Position numbers and translations under genes: made by a program. The notes below the pieces were generated by a model. The model was not told where the DNA came from. It made no database searches and saw only the letters and a list, made by a program, of their open reading frames with translations. From NCBI GenBank assembly GCA_018343915.1, contig JABRWF010000007.1, forward strand, positions 2,976,001-3,040,000: a stretch of DNA of 64,000 nt, in the 5' to 3' direction. Source of the stretch: Agroathelia rolfsii. Taxonomy: Eukaryota; Basidiomycota; Agaricomycetes; Amylocorticiales; Amylocorticiaceae. Positions 58,779-64,000 of this stretch are shown here, in pieces; position 1 is the first letter of the stretch; each line of letters opens with the position of its first letter.

Positions 58779-61191
58779 CACAGCGAGGTATACGTTCCCA
58801 CATAAAGTTCCGGTTTAGGACACCCGAATCCCCAACTTTCACAAAATGATTCATGTTCATCTTCGAGTCTTTGAAAGCGTCTGCAAGGCGCGTTTCCAGC
58901 GTGATCCCGCTCTCAGGATGGACGCAAGACGGCAAGGCTTCGAGGACGTCACAGACAAACACGCCTTCGGATGATGGCGGGCCGCACAGTTTCTGCAGGA
59001 ACTCAGGAACAGACCAAGCTGCAGGCTGACCCGCCTTGGCCACCATATCAGTAGCAAGCGTCACAAGTAGCTTCACGATCGCTTCACCCCGCGGGTCGCG
59101 TTCGATTTCAGGGCGGCGGTATTCGTTTGCAAGGAACGACGCAGCATTGAAAGGGACTGTCTTCATCACCAATCTTGCTCCTTCAGCCAGAATCGGCTCC
59201 GATGGCGAGATAGTATGAATACCATCACAAGAAGGCCCAGCTTGCAAACATATGCGCATGTGGTTTTCGACGTGGTACATCTCTTGTTTTTTGCTTTCGT
59301 ATGACCAGCGGTTGAATTCAAGACCCAGGCGACACATAAGGCAGGCTAATACTGCATTTTTGTACCAAACGTGGTTGGGATTGATGGTACTAAAGTCGTC
59401 CATATTCGTGAGCTTTTGGGCGGCAAAGGTGATGATTTGTTTTTTCAACTCGTTGGCTCCAAACATATACCGCGTCGCAAACCTAGCGAGCCAGAACTTT
59501 GAGCTGATAGACACAAAGATATACAGATTTTACACACAACGGTTGGCCTAGTCTAACCAAGTAGTCGATTCGCGTCACGTCATCAATCGTTGTCTGACCT
59601 TCGACAGCATGTTGCGCCAGCATATCGTACCCGAGGTCGGTGTATGGTTGCATTAATTCTAGCCCGGTATACTGTGTGACACGTGCAGAAGAGTCGAGAG
59701 TTCCTCCCGGAGGCTTGGGTCGGAAGATTGGGCCCGTGGTTGATAAGAAGAGGGAGAAGATAGCCTGGCCCTTTATTTTCTGCACTGCACGTTGCAAGTA
59801 GTACAAATGAGTGAGCGGAGTAGAAAGTGTGGTTCCTGGTACGACTATATCCAGCCCATACGCTTCGTCGAAAGATAGGATAACAAGGGGCGAAGTCGAC
59901 TTCCATTTGTCTTGTTTGAATTTCAGGAGAGTGCTCTCTAGCAATTTAGCAGCGTCAACAATAGTGATGTTCGATATAGTCTTGGAATCGGCTGTTTTTC
60001 CGTGTTCATTTCGAGGTCATAGATGATGATGAAGAAAAGAGAGCTCACTAGAATGTTTCCAAATCATGATAATGCCGGTTGAGCCATCATAGCTCCCACC
60101 GTTTTCTCCTGATCTCAGTTTTTTAGCAAGATCGACCACACTCTGAAAAAAGCCCTTTCGGTTTTCACTAGGGCTCTTGAGCTTTTGGTCTTTGTTCATG
60201 AAATCACGAAAAGTAGACGCGACCTCGCTAATCGGAACATCTCTTGATGGGAAGTTGTTTTCAATCCATTTCGTCGTTTGCATAAACAATGATGTCAAGA
60301 ATGCTTGGGCGTCTTCACTAGCCTCTTCTCCTTCCCTCGCCGATTTAAGATAGTTTCGAACATTAGTGTCCGCTGGAGGAAATTCTTTGGGGAATATTCC
60401 GGTTCATTGCACCATCCAGTATCGAGCCCGCTCGGTAGCTCACCTGATGAATCACAGCGTAGGCAAAATGGAATCGTAAAATGGGTCTTGCTCATTTCAT
60501 CGACCAGCCTCGATTTCCCCGTTCCAGACGACTGAACGATGGAGCAATATTTACCGTAGTAGGTTAAATCGGTAAACTTCTCGCATAGTGTTTCAATATG
60601 GAACCAGAGTGATTCGTGAACTTTGCCGGTGTAGACCCCACTCCAGGACTCCATGGTTGCTATGGAGGCGTCAGAATACCCTCTTCCACCCCCAAGGAAC
60701 GCTAGAGTCATTTCAGATGTTTGAACGCCACAAAAAAGGACATATTTACGCATTCGGAGCAGAAATCCCAAATCAAAGTTGGATTCGGTTTCCAGGAAGC
60801 CGGTATAAATGTCCTTCAGGCGAATTAGATCCTTCTCAGGCAAGGCCTCAATGTGAGCACGTATATCCTTGTTTTTGTGGGGCGCCCTCTCCAACCATTC
60901 CACCTGGTCATCATTAAGGAGGTGTTGGAAATCGGAATCCATCAAAATCAGGACTGTGTAACGGATGGATAACGACAGGGCAAAGTGAGAATGCTCCTTG
61001 TTGGGGGAGCGTAATTGTTGTAGTAGTCCCGCCTCTGTCAGTTCCGTGTGCAAGCACTCCAGGAATGGTGCCTCCAGTGTGCCATCCGACACGGACTCGG
61101 ACTCGTCTTGTTTTGATCGCTTGATGGGGGAATGGGTATGTCTTTCATCAGCCGAGGAGTCATATGATGCTTCGCGCTTTTCGTTTGGCAT

Positions 61192-61512
61192 TGATGAAGG
61201 ATCTCGCTCGTGGCTGACAAGGTGCAATATCTACTTGCTCGCTCATATATAGGGGCGTACGCTTGTCACGCCAGAGATGTGACTATAGTAATGTCACTTG
61301 CTATCATGTGATCACAGGCTGCTATTATCAGAAACAGAATAAGAAGCAAACCGGAATCAATCAATTTTTTTTTACAACTCCGACAAAATTTCTATGGGAG
61401 AGAGCATTTCCGAGCGCCAGAAGGTGGCTCAGCTCTCCGCTCTCACCTACACATACACTCTTAGGCCCCTTGATCTTCCATAATCAACCCTTTCCCCCCT
61501 TTTTTTTTGAAG
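61192..61512. promoter_or_regulatory. Divergent promoter region, P-loop gene / nucleolin-like gene
   Basis: 321 bp between the two starts. A pyrimidine-rich tract ending in a run of T lies directly before the nucleolin-like ATG. No specific site recognised. Confidence 0.5.
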
Positions 61513-63747
61513 ATGGGAGACAAGAGCAAAAAGGCTGGAGCTGCAGCACCCAAGGCTACCAAAAAGTCGTCTGAGAAATCATCGAGCAAGTCGGCCAAGA
61601 CTGCTGCTGCTCCCACGACCAAGGTGCCAGCGACGTCGACGGAGATTTTGGCCAAGGCTGCGGCGGAGACCAAAGCAGTACGTTCGTCTTTTTTCATCAT
61701 CATCATGGCGAAAAAATGTTATCGTTGTGTCTAAGATAATATCCTACAGAAGGGCAAGGGCAAAGCACCTTCAAAGCCTGCCCCACCACCGGCTAAGCCC
61801 GCTGATAGTGATGACAGCGACGACGACGACTCGGAGTCTTCTTCTGAAGAGGAAGAGAAAAAGCCTGCACCCAAAGGCAAGACGGCTGCTGCTGCTGCAC
61901 CAGCAAAGGCTGTAAAAGTTGCCCCTAAGGCATGTCATGGTTATCTCTTCTTGCGCAGTTTACGTGGTCTTAATCTAGTTTTTTTCTTTCTTCCTTTCTT
62001 TTAGGAGGCCAGCGACTCAGACTCGGACACTGAAGACGATTCTGACGAAGAAGACAAAAAGGCTAGCAAGGCCGCTGCTATCAAACTACCTGCCGCCAAG
62101 GGCGCATCTTCCGATGACGATGACAGCAGCGAAGACAGCGATAGCTCTGACGAGGAGGAAGAGGAGTTAAAAAAGAAAAAGGCGGCCGCACCAACACCAA
62201 AAGGCAAATCTGCTGCTCCCACTCCCGCAAAAAAGGCGGCCGAGCCTGCGAAGTCGGCAGCGGCAAAATCAAAAACCGATGCGAACGGCAAGGCTGCTGC
62301 TATAACGAAGGTCAATGGCACTGCTGCCAAGGCACCGGTTCCCGCTGCGAAGAAGGACTCGTCGTCGGGTTCGTCGTCGTCATCGGGCTCTGATGACTCG
62401 AGTTCGGAGGAAGAGGAAGAGAAGAAGGCTGCACCTGCTGCTGCTACTACGACTACTAAGAAGGCCGCTCCCCCTGCGACATCGTCATCTTCGGAATCTT
62501 CTGACTCTGAAGAATCATCAGATGAGGAAGATACAGAACCCACTGCTGCTGCTGCTCCCGCCAAGAAGGCCAAAGAGTCTTCTGAAGAATCCGATGACTC
62601 TGAGGACGACAGTGATGACGATGAGGAAGAGAAGAAGAAACCTGCGGCTGCTAAGGATGAATCTTCCAGTAGCGAAGACTCCTCCGAGGATAGCGGTAGT
62701 GACGAAGAGGATGAGGAGGACGTTGAGATGAGTGATGAGACGAAGAAAGCACCTGTTGCCAACGGTACGATGCCTACATTATCTCACTGTCGCTTCTACA
62801 TATAGCTTACGCCTCATTCATAGGCAAGCGCAAGGCCGACGACGAGTCATCCGCACCTGCCAAAAAAGCCAAGCTCCCCAATGGCTCCGCCGCCACCGCT
62901 TTCGACAGCAGCGAAGGAGAGACCAAGAGTATCTTCGTCGGCCGCCTCTCCTGGAACGTCGACAACGACTGGCTCGCGAGCGAGTTCGCCGAATGCGGCG
63001 AGGTCGAGTCGGCGCAGGTGCAGATGGACCGCGCCACGGGCCGCTCGCGCGGGTTCGGCTACGTGCACTTCACCTCCGCCGCCGCGGTCGAAAAGGCGCT
63101 CGCGCTGAACGGCAAGGAGATCGACGGCCGGCCGGTCAACATCGACAAGTCCACGCCCGCGCCGAACAGGGAGGTCACGCGCGAGCGCCGCGCGCAGGCG
63201 TTTGGGGACAATGTCAAGAGCGCGCCCTCATCCGTGCTGTTCGTGGGCAACCTCAGCTGGAGCACGACCGAGGACCACGTGTGGGAGGCCTTTGGCGAGT
63301 TTGGGGAGGTGAAGAGCGTGCGTCTGCCGACGGACAGGGATAGTGGCAAGCCCAAGGGCTTTGGCTATGTCGAGTTTACGAGCGTTGATGCTGCCAAGGC
63401 GGCCATGGAGGGTGCGGATGGCAAGGAGATTGAAGGGCGTCAGGTGCGCTTGGACTACTCCCAACCTAGGGATAATAACGGTGGCGGACGCGTGAGTATT
63501 ACTTCACAGCATTTCCCTTGTACTATAGACTGATTTACTTTACCTGCAGGGTGGTCGTGGCGGAGGCCGTGGAGGCTTCGGCGGGGACCGTGGCGGCCGT
63601 GGAGGCGGACGCGGCGGTTTCGGTGGTGACCGTGGCGGCAGGGGCGGCGGCCGCGGTGGTCGTGGCGGAGGCGGCGGACGTGGCCGCGGAAACCCTCGTT
63701 CGGGCGGCATCGTCGCTTCTGAAGGCAGAAAGACGACATTCGATTAA
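61513..63747 (+). CDS. NSR1: Nucleolin / Gar2 / Nsr1-like nucleolar protein
   Basis: Exons 61513..61677, 61750..61929, 62005..62764, 62824..63491, 63550..63747; 656 aa. Works in pre-rRNA processing in the nucleolus. The N-terminal 370 residues alternate Lys/Ala/Pro-rich stretches with acidic Ser/Asp/Glu blocks, candidate casein kinase II sites. KRKADDE and KKAKL are likely nuclear signals. RRM1: RNP2 IFVGRL and RNP1 RGFGYVHF. RRM2: RNP2 LFVGNL and RNP1 KGFGYVEF. A Gly/Arg-rich RGG tail follows (GGRGGGRGGFGGDRGGRG) and the end is RKTTFD. Domain order acidic-RRM-RRM-RGG equals yeast Nsr1 and fission yeast Gar2. Intron 2 (61930-62004) needs a GC donor (AAG|GCATGT) to stay in frame. Confidence 0.94.
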
Positions 63748-64000
63748 TTCTTGTCACCATCACCATCATCATGGCCACCGTCAAAGCATTTGTAATTGAT
63801 TGTATCGGGATGCATATTTTGTACTGGTCTCTTTCGTCTCACTTCACTCTCATCTTCGTACTTTCCTCTCGCTCTGTTGAATGTATTTGTGAGAACAAAA
63901 AAACGTGTGCAATATACCAGTTTCACCTTTTTCTTTCTACTGTTCAAAGGGCTTTGCCATCTTGTTCGATGCTGAAGTGCTGAAAAACCGATATGATCTG
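63748..64000 (+). other. Probable 3' UTR of the nucleolin-like gene
   Basis: 253 bp to the window end, AT-rich, with a CATCAC repeat just after the stop. No gene seen. Confidence 0.5.

Larger units (their letters stand above)
41082..61191 (-). pseudogene. P-loop NTPase-like gene split by nested retrotransposons
   Basis: Host segments: complement(41082..41561, then the 17.2-kb insertion, 58774..59503, 59538..59991, 60049..60384, 60444..61191). Without the insertion and one TSD copy the frame is continuous for about 915 codons. Walker A QSSGTGKSR is at about 219-227, and a Walker B-like VILSFDEA ends near 405. Before them lies an N-terminal segment with basic/acidic low complexity (possible nuclear signal SPIKRSKQ). 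The SxVQSSGTGKSRLVDEMSK block marks a large, poorly characterised family in Agaricomycetes that recalls Crinkler-type NTPases; function unknown. The insertion follows codon 756, so the left copy lacks the last 160 residues. Intron 59504-59537 is very short (34 nt) and that junction is uncertain. No other lesion is seen on either side. Confidence 0.8.

Noticed and set aside
62001..62762. 253-codon antisense open frame over the nucleolin-like gene
   Set aside because: It is the complement of acidic Ser/Glu/Asp codon repeats, which produce long antisense frames by composition.
1..64000. tRNA, rRNA, CRISPR or bacterial-type operon features
   Set aside because: None recognised by eye in either strand; the window is eukaryotic, and a tRNA scan was not possible here.

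Overview
This 64 kb window is fungal chromosome from a filamentous basidiomycete. The evidence is intron-dense genes (up to 13 exons, most introns 48-100 nt), lineage-typical families (C2/NACHT/WD40 protein, Rua1-type regulator, AA9 polysaccharide monooxygenase, Tf1/Ty3-like chromodomain retrotransposons) and full sets of conserved housekeeping genes. An Agaricomycete such as Rhizoctonia (Ceratobasidiaceae) fits best. That placement is inference from family resemblance; no marker gene was searched.

Layout, left to right. 1-10.4 kb: tail of an unidentified gene, mitochondrial ribosomal protein S10 (-), glycogen synthase (+), PTC7-type PP2C phosphatase (+). 10.9-12.6 kb: a decayed tandem copy of the phosphatase gene. 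12.7-14.3 kb: a small inverted-repeat element, an RNase H fragment of a non-LTR retrotransposon and a 31-T tract. 14.9-20.2 kb: an NLR-like gene (-) with exactly 14 WD40 repeats of 43 residues. 20.8-40.6 kb, a dense block: aldehyde dehydrogenase (-), BAR protein (-) divergent from proteasome beta-2 (+), secreted AA9 monooxygenase (-), Rua1-type regulator (-) divergent from a p24 cargo receptor (+), EAF3/MRG15 (-) divergent from a casein kinase I (+), and SUS1 (-) divergent from Rab escort protein (+). 61.5-63.7 kb: a nucleolin/Gar2-like protein (+).

41.0-61.2 kb is one host gene, a P-loop NTPase-like protein of about 915 codons on the minus strand. Its last coding exon is split by 17.2 kb of nested LTR retrotransposons. 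The outer element A (955-bp LTRs, TSD CCCAG) was itself hit by two 876-bp solo LTRs (family B), one 852-bp solo LTR (family C) and one complete 7.2-kb element C in opposite orientation. Every insertion keeps a perfect 5-bp target-site duplication. Taking out A and one TSD copy leaves the host reading frame open, so the disruption looks young.

Elements A and C share two mechanistic features that I rate as the best leads. First, an 11-nt LTR segment lies 35 nt after the start of a TATAAATA box and is complementary to the sequence just past the 5' LTR, as expected for Tf1-type self-priming. Second, a GGGTTTT heptamer at the end of gag leads into pol in the -1 frame. A's two LTRs differ only by transitions, nearly all at CpG, which points to methylation-linked mutation of repeats. 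All exon coordinates were worked out by hand from splice signals and frame continuity, without transcript evidence.
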